Assembly: GCA_963705635.1 (NCBI GenBank)
Contig: CAVPKH010000001.1
Coordinates: forward strand, 124,001-188,000
Direction: 5' to 3'
DNA: 64,000 nt
Source of the DNA: VRUE01 sp963705635
Lineage (GTDB): Bacteria > Actinomycetota > Thermoleophilia > Solirubrobacterales > 70-9
The notes under the pieces: model-generated
What the model was told of the DNA's origin: nothing
The model's database searches: none
The model's input: the letters and a program-made list of their open reading frames with translations, nothing else
Position numbers and translations under genes: made by a program
In this document: positions 24,269 to 33,802 of the stretch, piece after piece
Numbering within the stretch: position 1 is the stretch's first letter
Layout of the letters: the number at the start of each line of letters is the position of its first letter

Positions 24269-24886
24269 TCAATCCCCTTCGAGCATCGCCAGGCGCGTCC
24301 GATCGCGCTCCTCGGCGGCCCCCTCGGGGCCGAGGAAGGGCAGCGTGATCCAGAACATCAGGTCGGGCAGGCGGCTTGGCAGGCGGGCCGCAGCGCCGTG
24401 CAGGATCTCGCTGTAGAGGAGCTCGTTGATCCCACCGGCCAGCGAGAGCGAGGTGATCCCCGGCAGCTCGACCGAGGTCTCGGCCCGGCCGGCATCGAGA
24501 AATCCGGTGAACTGGCGCAACGCCGCGTCGCGCCGGGCCAGCGCCTTCGGCCCGGCGGCGAGGACCTCGACGATTGCAAAGCGGCCCTCGTCGGGGTGCT
24601 CGGCGAGGTGTTTGAGCAGCTCGCCGAGGCCGGCTGCGACCCGCTCCGCCCAGGGCGCGCCGGGCTTGGACTCGAAGCCCCGCGCCGTGTCGCCAAGCAG
24701 GTTGCCCAGCAGCACGTCGTAGGTGGCGAGGAAGCAGTCCTCCTTGCTGGAGAAGAGTTCGTAGAACGTCTTTCTCGATACGCCGGCGACGCCGATCACG
24801 TCGACCACCCGCGTCTCCGGATAGCCGCGCTCGGAGACGACCTCGATCATCGCCTGCAGGATGCGGGTGCGCTGGGATTCCGTCAC
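24269..24886 (-). CDS. TetR-family transcriptional regulator
   Basis: 205 residues from GTG 24886, which follows GGGAGA closely; a longer frame up to 25021 is not supported. The N-terminal helix-turn-helix reads ILQAMIEVVSERGYPETRVV then VIGVAGVSRKTFYELFSSKEDCFLATYD, the classic TetR pattern. The C-terminal ligand domain is divergent (FAIVEVLAAGPKALARRDAA). Ligand and targets are unknown. Its neighbours are a secreted four-Cys protein and a divergently transcribed lipoprotein gene, whose promoter region it shares and may control. Confidence 0.88.
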   Translation of the reverse strand: MTESQRTRILQAMIEVVSERGYPETRVVDVIGVAGVSRKTFYELFSSKEDCFLATYDVLLGNLLGDTARGFESKPGAPWAERVAAGLGELLKHLAEHPDEGRFAIVEVLAAGPKALARRDAALRQFTGFLDAGRAETSVELPGITSLSLAGGINELLYSEILHGAAARLPSRLPDLMFWITLPFLGPEGAAEERDRTRLAMLEGD

Positions 24887-25054
24887 GGTCTCCCTTGGCA
24901 ACCCGTGCCGGCCCCTTGGCAGCCGCTCACTCAACCTAGCCGTGCGTCTACCGGAAGCCACTCCGAAACTGTAGTGCAGAAGTCTGCGCCCCGCGACTTT
25001 TCTGTACCCGCGCGTCTCCACGCGGGCGCCCCGCGGCCTCTACAATCTTGGCCA

Positions 25055-25771
25055 GTGACCAGGGAGGGCACACGGCTGTTCGCAATGCTTCTCGCCGCCG
25101 TCTTCGCGGCGAGCCTTCTCTCTGCCTGTGGCGGCTCGGATTCGACCACGAGCACGGCGGCCAGCGGCGAAACCACCAGCCAGGGCGCCAGCGAAAGCTC
25201 GGGCGAGGAGGGCGGCTCGAAGGGCGGCGGAGGGCAAGCGCCGCAGGGCGATGACGGCGATTCTTCCGGCGGCTCCGGCAAAGATTCCGGCGGCTCGGGC
25301 TCCGCTGACGTCGCCACCCCCCTCAAGGTCTCGGGCGGTGGCTCGGAGCAGTTCGTCACCAAGGGCGGCGACAACAGCATTCAGGAATTTGGCGAGGAGG
25401 GCGACGAATCGGAACTCCAGGAAGCGGCTGAAGCCGTGCACGGCTTCTTCGTCGCCCGCGCCGAAGGAGACTGGTCGGCCGCCTGCGGGTACCTGTCGAA
25501 GTCGATGCTCGAACAGCTTCAGCAGCTCGCCGAAAGCTCGACGGCGCTCGCGGACAAGGGCTGCGCCTCCTTCCTCGAAGCCTTCACCACCCACCTGCCG
25601 CCCTCCACCTGGCGCGAAATCACCACGGTCGACGCCGGCAGCATCCGTCACGAAGACGAACAGGCCTTCCTCATCTACTTCGGCGCCGACAAAACCGTTT
25701 ACGCGATGCCGCTCGCCCAGGAAGACGGCGCCTGGAAGGTCACGGCGCTCTCGGGCAACGCCCTCGGCTGA
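25055..25771 (+). CDS. Lipoprotein with low-complexity Gly/Ser linker
   Basis: 238 residues from GTG 25055; ATG 25085 is an alternative. The signal MLLAAVFAASLLSACGG carries a lipobox (LSAC) for lipid attachment. Residues about 30-100 are a Gly/Ser/Asp/Glu-rich linker. The C-terminal 130 residues (ELQEAAEAVHGFFVARAEGDWSAACGYLS, in part) form a domain similar in layout to NTF2-like lipoproteins of actinobacteria, where AVHGFFVARAxGDWxxAC precedes a small barrel; it contains two Cys besides the lipid Cys (AACGYL, KGCASF). A TACAAT box eight bases before the GTG suggests a leaderless message. Its end is 6 bases from the convergent purA end. Confidence 0.75.
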   Translation: MTREGTRLFAMLLAAVFAASLLSACGGSDSTTSTAASGETTSQGASESSGEEGGSKGGGGQAPQGDDGDSSGGSGKDSGGSGSADVATPLKVSGGGSEQFVTKGGDNSIQEFGEEGDESELQEAAEAVHGFFVARAEGDWSAACGYLSKSMLEQLQQLAESSTALADKGCASFLEAFTTHLPPSTWREITTVDAGSIRHEDEQAFLIYFGADKTVYAMPLAQEDGAWKVTALSGNALG

Positions 25772-25777
25772 GCCGTC

Positions 25778-27124
<1,347 letters not shown>

Positions 27125-27246
27125 GACCGGGGCATTGTGCCGGACTGGACATGGTCGGCGCATATCGGCGTCCTCGGTCGCTCGCGTGCAGAGCACGCCA
27201 CGCTCCCTGCGTCCTTGATCTGCTTGCCCATGTCCAGTCCCGGAAG

Positions 27247-27978
27247 TTAGGCAACCTTGCCGTAGCGGCGGTCGGCGCCGTGCAGCGGCACCTCATCGCA
27301 GATCTGGCTCAAACGCGAGACGGTGCGGCTGCCGATCTGCTCCTCCAGCTCCTCATGCGGGAGGTTGGTCGTGACCAACACCGAGCGCTGTGCCTCATAA
27401 CGCTCGTTGATCAGCGCGTAGAGCTGCTCGAGCACCCAATCGCTGCGCTTCTCGGCGCCAAGGTCGTCGATATGGAGCAGATCGACCGAGGTGAGGCGCT
27501 CGAAGAACGCCAGGTATGAGTCGCCACCCGGTTCGGAGTCGTAAGTGCGGCGGATCCTGGCGAGCAACTTCGGCAGCGAGTAGATCGCGACCGAGTGACC
27601 GGCCTCGAGCGCGGCCTTGGAGACCAGCATCGCCAGGGTCGTCTTGCCGGTGCCGGTGTCGCCGAACAACCACAGCCCCCGCCCGGCGCCGAGGCGATCG
27701 TCGAGCTTGTCGACGAAGCCGCGCGCTTCGGCGACCGCGGCCCTCGTCTGCAGGTCCCGGGCCATGTCGGAAACCGGTGGGCGATCGAAGGAGACGCCGC
27801 GGTAGCGCGGCGGGATCACCGAGGCAACTCCCTTGTTCCGTCCCCGTTTCAACCGCTGTGCCCGGCACTCGCATTCGCGGGCCACGTCTTCTGGCCCGAG
27901 GATCCAGCCGGAGCCATCGCAGGCGCCGAGCGGGCAGGCCTGCTCGCGGAAGGGTTCGCTGCGGGGGATCGCCGGCAT
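27247..27978 (-). CDS. DnaC/DnaI-type helicase loader ATPase
   Basis: 243 residues. AAA+ loader related to DnaC and DnaI. A Cys-rich N-terminal part (C15, C20, C36, C38 in CPLGAC and ECECRAQ) may bind zinc, as in DnaI. The Walker A motif GDTGTGKTT lies at 106-114, Walker B is LLHIDDLGAEK and the sensor segment VLVTTNLPHEEL. Such ATPases place the replicative helicase DnaB on DNA. Its ATG overlaps the final base of the dnaB stop codon, so it is translated together with dnaB, a clear functional partner. purA lies downstream. Confidence 0.88.
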   Translation of the reverse strand: MPAIPRSEPFREQACPLGACDGSGWILGPEDVARECECRAQRLKRGRNKGVASVIPPRYRGVSFDRPPVSDMARDLQTRAAVAEARGFVDKLDDRLGAGRGLWLFGDTGTGKTTLAMLVSKAALEAGHSVAIYSLPKLLARIRRTYDSEPGGDSYLAFFERLTSVDLLHIDDLGAEKRSDWVLEQLYALINERYEAQRSVLVTTNLPHEELEEQIGSRTVSRLSQICDEVPLHGADRRYGKVA

Positions 27979-30671
27979 CAGAACTCAGGCCCCACGGGAG
28001 CAGCGTCTTCGAGCGGCGGCCCTTCGCCCGGCGGCTGATCGATCGGCCGCTCCTGGCCGGCGAAGTCGGCGAACTTGGGGAAGCGGTCGAGGAAGACCAG
28101 CTTCGGGGTCCCGATCGGGCCGTTCCTATGCTTGGCGATGATCAGGTCGGCGAGGCCGTCCGGCTCGTCGTCGGGGTCGCGGTAGTAGTCCTCGCGGAAG
28201 AGGAAGGCGACCAGATCGGCGTCCTGCTCGAGGTTCCCCGATTCGCGTAGGTCGGAGAGCATCGGCTTCGGCGGGCTGCGCTGCTCCGGGGCGCGGGAGA
28301 GCTGCGAGATCGCCAGCACCGGCACCTCCAGCTCACGGGCGAGGATCTTTAGCCCGCGGCTGATCTGGCCGACCTGCTCGACCCGGTTGGCGCGGGGGTC
28401 GTCGGTGCGCATCAGCTGCAGGTAGTCGACGATGATCAGGCCGAGGCCGCCCTTGTCCTGTTCCTGGGCGTGCAGGCGGCGGGCCTTGGCCCGCAGGTCG
28501 AGGACGCCGAGGTCGGAGGAGTCGTCGAACCAGAGCGGCGCCTCCTCCAGCTCGTTGCAGGCCCGCACCACCTTGGGCCAGTCCTTCTGCGAGACCTGCC
28601 CCTTGCGCAGCTTGTCGCCGGAGATCCGCGCCCGGCAGGCGATGAAGCGCTGGGCAAGCTCGACCTCGGACATCTCCAGGGAGAAGAAGGCAACCGGCAT
28701 GTTGCGCTTCACCGCCACGTTTTCGGCGATGTTGGCGACGATCGCCGAGTTGTGGACGATCACGTCGTCGGCGACGAAGTTGCGCAGCCCCGGCACGTCG
28801 AGGTCGTAGGTCTCTTCTTCGCCGACGTACTCGACCGACTCGACCTCGTCCCACCAGACGTCGGAGTCGCAGAGCTCCTCGAGGGCAGGAGACACGACCG
28901 CGGTCGTGAGCTCGCCGACGAGCCCACGCGAAGGCGCTCGGGCGCCGACATGCCAGTTGTGATTGCGCGGACGACCCGTGACCTCGCTGACGTCGGCCCA
29001 TGACCGGTTCCCCTTGGCGAGCAGGACGTCGGCCCAGATCTCGGTCGGCAGCGTGTCGGTGTTGGTCGACCGCGGCGCGGCGGCGAGCCGCTCGAGCACG
29101 CGCTGCTGCGGCTCTTCCTTGCCGGGAACGGCGATCAGCTCGCAGAACCTGCGCAGGCCCTCCTGGCCGGTGATCCTCACCTCGCGCGCGACTTTCCCGG
29201 TGCCGTCATAAACAGGGCGCTTCAAGGTCCGAATAGTCGCCACGATTCCCAGTCGCAGCAGCAGATGCTGAACATCGCGAGCGAGCCGCTCGCTGATCGT
29301 CGTATAGCCGATCTGGGCCAGCCGATCGCTGCAATAGACGTGTCCGTCACAGGCGTACATGACGCCGAGGAAGCGAGCGATCTGCTCGTCGCCGAGTCCG
29401 AAGACCGCGTCGGGTACGAACTTCTCGGCCGAGAGAAGGCCCATCAGGCCGTGGCTTCGGAGCATTTGGGTCACTGGATTGCCCCCCGGCCGGTTGCCCG
29501 AGGTCAGATAGGAGCTTCCCCTCGCATCACGACGCGAGGGTCGGAACCGAACGCCGTATTCTCGAGCAGCCCCTTCGACCGTCTCCACCACGCCGGAATT
29601 CGGGCCGTAGCAGTAGGCCGGGGTCCCCCCTCCTATCGATCCGTCGACGATGAGAGCGGCGAGCAGCACAAGCTCCGCGTCGGGGAGCTCAACCGTCTTA
29701 TTCGGCCTCGGCAAGCGACGGGGCACCGCGACGCGAATGCCCTTCTCCAGATCACCCAGCTCCTGCCATCCTGAACTGGTGAGCACCGGGTGATTCGAGG
29801 TGGCCTCGGTCCACCTACCTAGCCGCGTCGTCAACCGATAGACCTTCTTGCGCCCGTTGCACTCCATAGCCGCAACCTTGGCCGGCTTCATCTTCAGGTC
29901 GGGCCCGAGAGAGGCGACCCAAACCTCATCTCCACTCTCGTACGCCTCGAACAGCTCGTCGACTCGCCGGCGAGCGCCGGTTAGAGGGTCGTACACCAAA
30001 CTTTGTGCGGCCTGACACTTTCCCATCGCCGGCCTCGCCGCCACGATGATCAGGTTCCCGGGCTGAAAGCCGCCGGTGATCGCGTCGATGTCGCGGAAGC
30101 CGGAGGGGGTGCCGGTCAGTTCGATCTCGCCGGTGGAGAGCTTCTCGAGCCGGTCGACCTCGTCGTGGAGGATCTCGGAGAGGAGGCGGAAGTCGCTGGC
30201 CTGCTCTTTGTGGGCGACGTCGAAGAGCAGCTTCTCGGCCCGCTCCGATAGCTCGCGCGGTTCGCCGTCGCGCTCGTGCACCCAGCCCTGGATCTGCTGC
30301 CCGGCGCCGAGCAGGCGCCGCAACAGCGAGTTCTGCTGGACGATCTCGGCGTAGTGCTTGGCGTTGCCGGCAGCCGGCACCTTGGCCGCCAGCTCGGAGA
30401 CGTAGTGCTTGCCCCCCGCCTCCTCGATCTGGTTGCGCTGGGTCAGCGACTCGCTGACGCTGAGCTCGTCGACCGGCTTGGAGGCCGCGTAGAGGTCGTG
30501 GATGCAGGTGAAGATCGCCGCGTGCTTCTCGAGGTAGAAGTCGGCGGCGTTGAGCTTCACCTCGTCGATCACCCGCGTCAGCGTCGACTCGGCAACCAGC
30601 ATCGCCCCCAGCACCGACTCCTCCGCCTCGATGTTCTGCGGCGGGACGTGGGCTGTGGGAGCGGAGGCCAT
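27978..30671 (-). CDS. dnaB: Replicative DNA helicase DnaB with an in-frame intein
   Basis: 897 codons; the mature helicase after intein removal is 474 residues. The N-terminal domain begins PPQNIEAEESVLGAML and the linker region follows. The RecA-like C-terminal domain has GFQPGNLIIVAARPAMGK, split by the intein before SAIVANIAENVA, then FFSLEMSEVELAQRF, LIIVDYLQLM (Walker B) and LSDLRESGNLEQDADLVAFLFRE with KHRNGPIG. DnaB is the hexameric helicase that unwinds the fork. The ATG 30671 fits the family. The gene is followed at once by the DnaC/DnaI-like loader. The C-terminal tail (about 35 residues, PPGEGPPLEDAA) is Pro/Glu-rich. Confidence 0.96.
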   Translation of the reverse strand: MASAPTAHVPPQNIEAEESVLGAMLVAESTLTRVIDEVKLNAADFYLEKHAAIFTCIHDLYAASKPVDELSVSESLTQRNQIEEAGGKHYVSELAAKVPAAGNAKHYAEIVQQNSLLRRLLGAGQQIQGWVHERDGEPRELSERAEKLLFDVAHKEQASDFRLLSEILHDEVDRLEKLSTGEIELTGTPSGFRDIDAITGGFQPGNLIIVAARPAMGKCQAAQSLVYDPLTGARRRVDELFEAYESGDEVWVASLGPDLKMKPAKVAAMECNGRKKVYRLTTRLGRWTEATSNHPVLTSSGWQELGDLEKGIRVAVPRRLPRPNKTVELPDAELVLLAALIVDGSIGGGTPAYCYGPNSGVVETVEGAAREYGVRFRPSRRDARGSSYLTSGNRPGGNPVTQMLRSHGLMGLLSAEKFVPDAVFGLGDEQIARFLGVMYACDGHVYCSDRLAQIGYTTISERLARDVQHLLLRLGIVATIRTLKRPVYDGTGKVAREVRITGQEGLRRFCELIAVPGKEEPQQRVLERLAAAPRSTNTDTLPTEIWADVLLAKGNRSWADVSEVTGRPRNHNWHVGARAPSRGLVGELTTAVVSPALEELCDSDVWWDEVESVEYVGEEETYDLDVPGLRNFVADDVIVHNSAIVANIAENVAVKRNMPVAFFSLEMSEVELAQRFIACRARISGDKLRKGQVSQKDWPKVVRACNELEEAPLWFDDSSDLGVLDLRAKARRLHAQEQDKGGLGLIIVDYLQLMRTDDPRANRVEQVGQISRGLKILARELEVPVLAISQLSRAPEQRSPPKPMLSDLRESGNLEQDADLVAFLFREDYYRDPDDEPDGLADLIIAKHRNGPIGTPKLVFLDRFPKFADFAGQERPIDQPPGEGPPLEDAAPVGPEF
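28749..30017 (-). mobile_element. DnaB intein with LAGLIDADG-type homing endonuclease domain
   Basis: 423 residues, codons 219-641 of dnaB. It starts with Cys 1 (CQAAQSLVYDPL), has the block B motif TSNHPVLTSSGW (intein residues 73-84), and ends DVPGLRNFVADDVIVHN, with Ser as the first extein residue after the splice point. Two LAGLIDADG-like motifs, LLAALIVDGS (118-127) and FLGVMYACDGH (216-226), keep the acidic residues needed for DNA cleavage, so the endonuclease may still be active. The splice site falls inside the Walker A motif between GK and S, a point where unspliced DnaB would be inactive. Splicing residues Cys, His-Asn and Ser are all present, so self-removal is expected. Confidence 0.93.
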
Positions 30672-30824
30672 CTGACTTAGTTAAGGGCGGGCAGCGGCGG
30701 ATTCGCGCGCCCTTGCTTCAAGCAAATCAGACGACCTGCTTCGCCACACGAAGCTCCCGTGCAAATACCGGGCGAAGAATCCGCCTCTCGCGGGGGGTGG
30801 ACCCGCCACGCCTAGGCCGATCCG

Positions 30825-32396
30825 CTATTCGCTCTGCTGGAAGAAGTGCTGGTAGGTCGTCCCCGCGCCGTTCCTGCCGACGGGGTTGAACGGCGCCTGC
30901 TGGAAACAGCCGGGTGCTGGCACCGCTGCCGAGTCGTTCTGTTCGGCGTAGGCGTATTTCTTTAGCCGGTCGAAAAATTCTTTTGATCGTTTTTCGTTTT
31001 CTTCTGGCGTTCTCTTGGCTTCTTCTGTACGCGCTTTGAAGACCGGTGTTTTGGGCGTGTCTGGATTCAGCGTTGCGGTAACGCCGGCGGTGCAGCCACG
31101 CGTGTCGAAGCTGGGCAAGCCGGTGGCGAGGCTTTTCGAGGCCAGCGGCTGCGGGTAGGCGTTGGTGCGGTTGGTCGTCGTGCGCGTCGGGTAGGTCGCC
31201 AGCGATTCCGGGTTGAACGGCCCCATCGCACGGATGTAATGCGTCTTTTCGCCAGCCGCATTTTCTTCCGTCAACTGAGCATTCGACATAGCGGCCACGT
31301 TGGCCATTGTCGCGGCAAGCTCGTGCTTGTAGAGGCCGAGGCCGGTGAGCACCGGGTTGAGGTTGCGCAGGAAGGGATCGACCGCGCGCAGCAGCGGCGG
31401 GAACTCGTCGCGGAAGAGCTTGCGCAAGGCCGGGAAGCCGGTCGGTGCTCGGGCGATCACGGGTTCGAGGCCTTCGAAGAAGCCCTTTGCCTGCGGCGCG
31501 AACTTGGAGAGGGCGATCAGGGTCGGCGAGAGCTGTTCGGCGACGGGCACCAGCTGGCGCATCACCGGGGCGGCGTCGATCGAGAATGACTTGAGTCGCT
31601 CCAGGGTCAGCCTGGACTCGTCCTCGAAGGTCGGGAAGGCGCGGAAGAGCGCTTCGATCTCGCGATCTCGAGCCGCCGTGGTGCTGAAGACGGTGTTGGA
31701 GTTGTGGATCAACCCGGCCAGCTCACCCTGGCGGCCGCGCAGGGCCTGCAGCGAGGTCGCCCCGTTGCGGAAGAGCTGCTTGACCGCCAGCCTTTGGCTG
31801 TCGAGCTGGCGGAAGAGGCGATCGAACTGGGCGAAGGTCGGTTCGAGCTCGCCGAAGGCGTAGGAGAGGTCGGCGCCGCGGCCCTCGATTGCCACCGCGG
31901 CTTCCTGCTGCCAGGTCTGGAAGGCGGCGCGGGTGCTGGGATCGAAGGTGCGGAAGATCTCGTCGAGCTGGACCGATTCGGCGATCTGCGCAGGCGACAG
32001 GGTGCCGCCGTCGGCGAGCTTTGGCCCGTCGCGATCGCCGGGGGTCAATTCGATGTAGGTCTCTCCGAGCAGCGTCTTGGTGCGCAGGATGGCGCGGGTC
32101 CCGCGCGGGATCGGGCCGTACTTGTCGTTGATGTCGACCTTGGCCAGGGCGTGCTTGCCGTCGGGGGCGAGGACGATGTCCTGGACCTTGCCGACCGAGA
32201 CGCCGGAGATCCGCACGTCGGACTGCTGGGCGAGCTGGGTCGCCTCGTTGAAGGGGATCTTGACCTCATAGGGCTTCGCCTTGAACGGCGTCGGCCCGCC
32301 GAAGGTGATCCAGAGGAAGAGCAGGATGCCGAAGCACGACAGGGCAAAGCCGGCGATGATCAAGAGTTGGGTTGTGCTGGGGGCTCGCTTGCTCAT
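30825..32396 (-). CDS. Mce-family protein, sixth gene of the operon
   Basis: 523 residues from ATG 32396, whose start overlaps the previous stop by 4 bases. One N-terminal membrane helix (about 9-28) is followed by an MCE domain (about 38-120: NEATQLAQQSDVRISGVSVGKVQ, then GETYIELTPGDRDGP). A long predicted helical region follows (about 130-350), then an unusual C-terminal tail with the Cys pair TRGCTAG and APGCFQQ, and a Lys/Glu-rich segment. Mce proteins form hexameric rings and tunnels that carry lipids across the envelope. This is the last gene of the set; the 153-base gap to dnaB has no recognised gene. Confidence 0.9.
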   Translation of the reverse strand: MSKRAPSTTQLLIIAGFALSCFGILLFLWITFGGPTPFKAKPYEVKIPFNEATQLAQQSDVRISGVSVGKVQDIVLAPDGKHALAKVDINDKYGPIPRGTRAILRTKTLLGETYIELTPGDRDGPKLADGGTLSPAQIAESVQLDEIFRTFDPSTRAAFQTWQQEAAVAIEGRGADLSYAFGELEPTFAQFDRLFRQLDSQRLAVKQLFRNGATSLQALRGRQGELAGLIHNSNTVFSTTAARDREIEALFRAFPTFEDESRLTLERLKSFSIDAAPVMRQLVPVAEQLSPTLIALSKFAPQAKGFFEGLEPVIARAPTGFPALRKLFRDEFPPLLRAVDPFLRNLNPVLTGLGLYKHELAATMANVAAMSNAQLTEENAAGEKTHYIRAMGPFNPESLATYPTRTTTNRTNAYPQPLASKSLATGLPSFDTRGCTAGVTATLNPDTPKTPVFKARTEEAKRTPEENEKRSKEFFDRLKKYAYAEQNDSAAVPAPGCFQQAPFNPVGRNGAGTTYQHFFQQSE

Positions 32397-33802
32397 TCTG
32401 TTCCCGGGCCGCAATTCGAACCAGGGATGTTCGGGATGCCTGGGATTGCCGGTAGTTCTGCTCGGCGCGGAAGGCTCGGGCCTTGCAGCACGGTCTGTAG
32501 GTATGGATTTTGTGCCGCGATACCGTAGGCAAGGTTGCTGCCGTTGCAGGAGAGCATGATCAGCCCGCGCCCCACTGGTCCTGCCGGGTCATCTAGGTTG
32601 AAGGTGGCGTTGGTGTTGTGGTTGAGCCAGGGCAAGTAGAAGAGGTAGCTCTGCTTCGAGCCCTTCGGCTTGAATGCGAGCTCGTTGAGGAAGCTGTTGA
32701 AGGCGCCGAGCGAGTTGCCGAAGCCGCGGACCGATTTGCTGAGGTCGGCGGCGCCCTGGTTGGTGTGGTTCAGGACCGGGCGGATCTGCCGGGTGAAGGG
32801 GCGGATCTGCTCGCGGATCGGCGTCGTCGTCTGCTCGAAGAACTTCTCGCTGGCCCGCAGCGCTGGGCCAAGCGCCTGCGCCTGGGGGATCAGGCCGAAC
32901 AGCGCCGGCTTGGCGGCGCTGGAGAAGCGGTCGGAGCTGGCAAAGGCCGCCTGCGCGGCGCTCAGCGTGGCGGGGAGCTCGGTCAGCGTCTCCTGGATCG
33001 ACTGCTGCTGATTGGCGAAGTTGCCGAGGGCCGCCTTGGAGGAGACGACGAAGCGTTCGAGCTCGGAGTCGTGGCGCCCCAGTTCGGTGGTGAGCAGGCC
33101 GAAGTCGTGGATCACGCGGGCGAGCGAGGTGCGCCGTTTGGCCACCGCCCGGTTGAGGTCCGCGATGTAGTGGGAGAAGGGCTGCAGGCGGCGCAGGGCG
33201 CCGGAGAGCTGGCGGCCACGGCCGCCGATGCCCTGGGCGCCGCCGGCGACGAGCAGCTGGATGTACTGCCGGGTGTCGGCGTCGAGGGTGGCCAGGAAGG
33301 CGTCGAGGTTGACGTTGGGTTCGGTGCGAGAGAGCGGGAAGTTGTAGCCGTCCTCGATGTGCCCCTTGGCCTTGCCGGGGTCGACCTCGACCACCATGTC
33401 GTTGAGGTTGGTTTTCGGTCGCAGCAGCAGCGAGGCGTCGGGGTGGATCAGCGCCAGGTACTTCGGCTCGATGTCCATGCCGACGACGGCGTGGCCGTCT
33501 TCGAGGTCGACCGAGGTGACCTTGCCGATCTGGATGCCGGCGACGTCGACCGCCTGGCCCTGGCCCGGCGTGACCGCCTGCGCGGTGGTGAACTCGCCCG
33601 TGATTTGGACGAATTCTTCGCCCACGATCGGCACCCAGGAGGGCAGCGACGCCTTCTGCTGGGTGAAGATCCAGAGCGTCATCACGATGCCGAGCGCGGC
33701 GAGTATCACGATCGCGATCGTGTCTTTGCTGCGGCCCCTCGACTGGCGCGAGAGCGAGTTGCGGAAGTGCCTCCAGCGGCTCACTTTTGGTTCCTCGCTC
33801 AT
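32393..33802 (-). CDS. Mce-family protein, fifth gene of the operon
   Basis: 469 residues from ATG 33802, which overlaps the previous stop by 4 bases. The N-terminus has 25 polar residues, a membrane helix (about 28-47, IAIVILAALGIVMTLWIF) and then the MCE domain with TTAQAVTPGQGQAVDVAGIQ and IGKVTSVDLEDGHAVVGMDI. The helical region contains SIQETLTELPATLSAAQAAFAS and a FTRQIRPVLNHTNQG segment. The C-terminus holds the typical Cys pair (MLSCNGSN and GSNCGPG) and the motif YLPWLNHNTNATFN found in other Mce proteins of actinobacteria. Confidence 0.9.
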   Translation of the reverse strand: MSEEPKVSRWRHFRNSLSRQSRGRSKDTIAIVILAALGIVMTLWIFTQQKASLPSWVPIVGEEFVQITGEFTTAQAVTPGQGQAVDVAGIQIGKVTSVDLEDGHAVVGMDIEPKYLALIHPDASLLLRPKTNLNDMVVEVDPGKAKGHIEDGYNFPLSRTEPNVNLDAFLATLDADTRQYIQLLVAGGAQGIGGRGRQLSGALRRLQPFSHYIADLNRAVAKRRTSLARVIHDFGLLTTELGRHDSELERFVVSSKAALGNFANQQQSIQETLTELPATLSAAQAAFASSDRFSSAAKPALFGLIPQAQALGPALRASEKFFEQTTTPIREQIRPFTRQIRPVLNHTNQGAADLSKSVRGFGNSLGAFNSFLNELAFKPKGSKQSYLFYLPWLNHNTNATFNLDDPAGPVGRGLIMLSCNGSNLAYGIAAQNPYLQTVLQGPSLPRRAELPAIPGIPNIPGSNCGPGTE

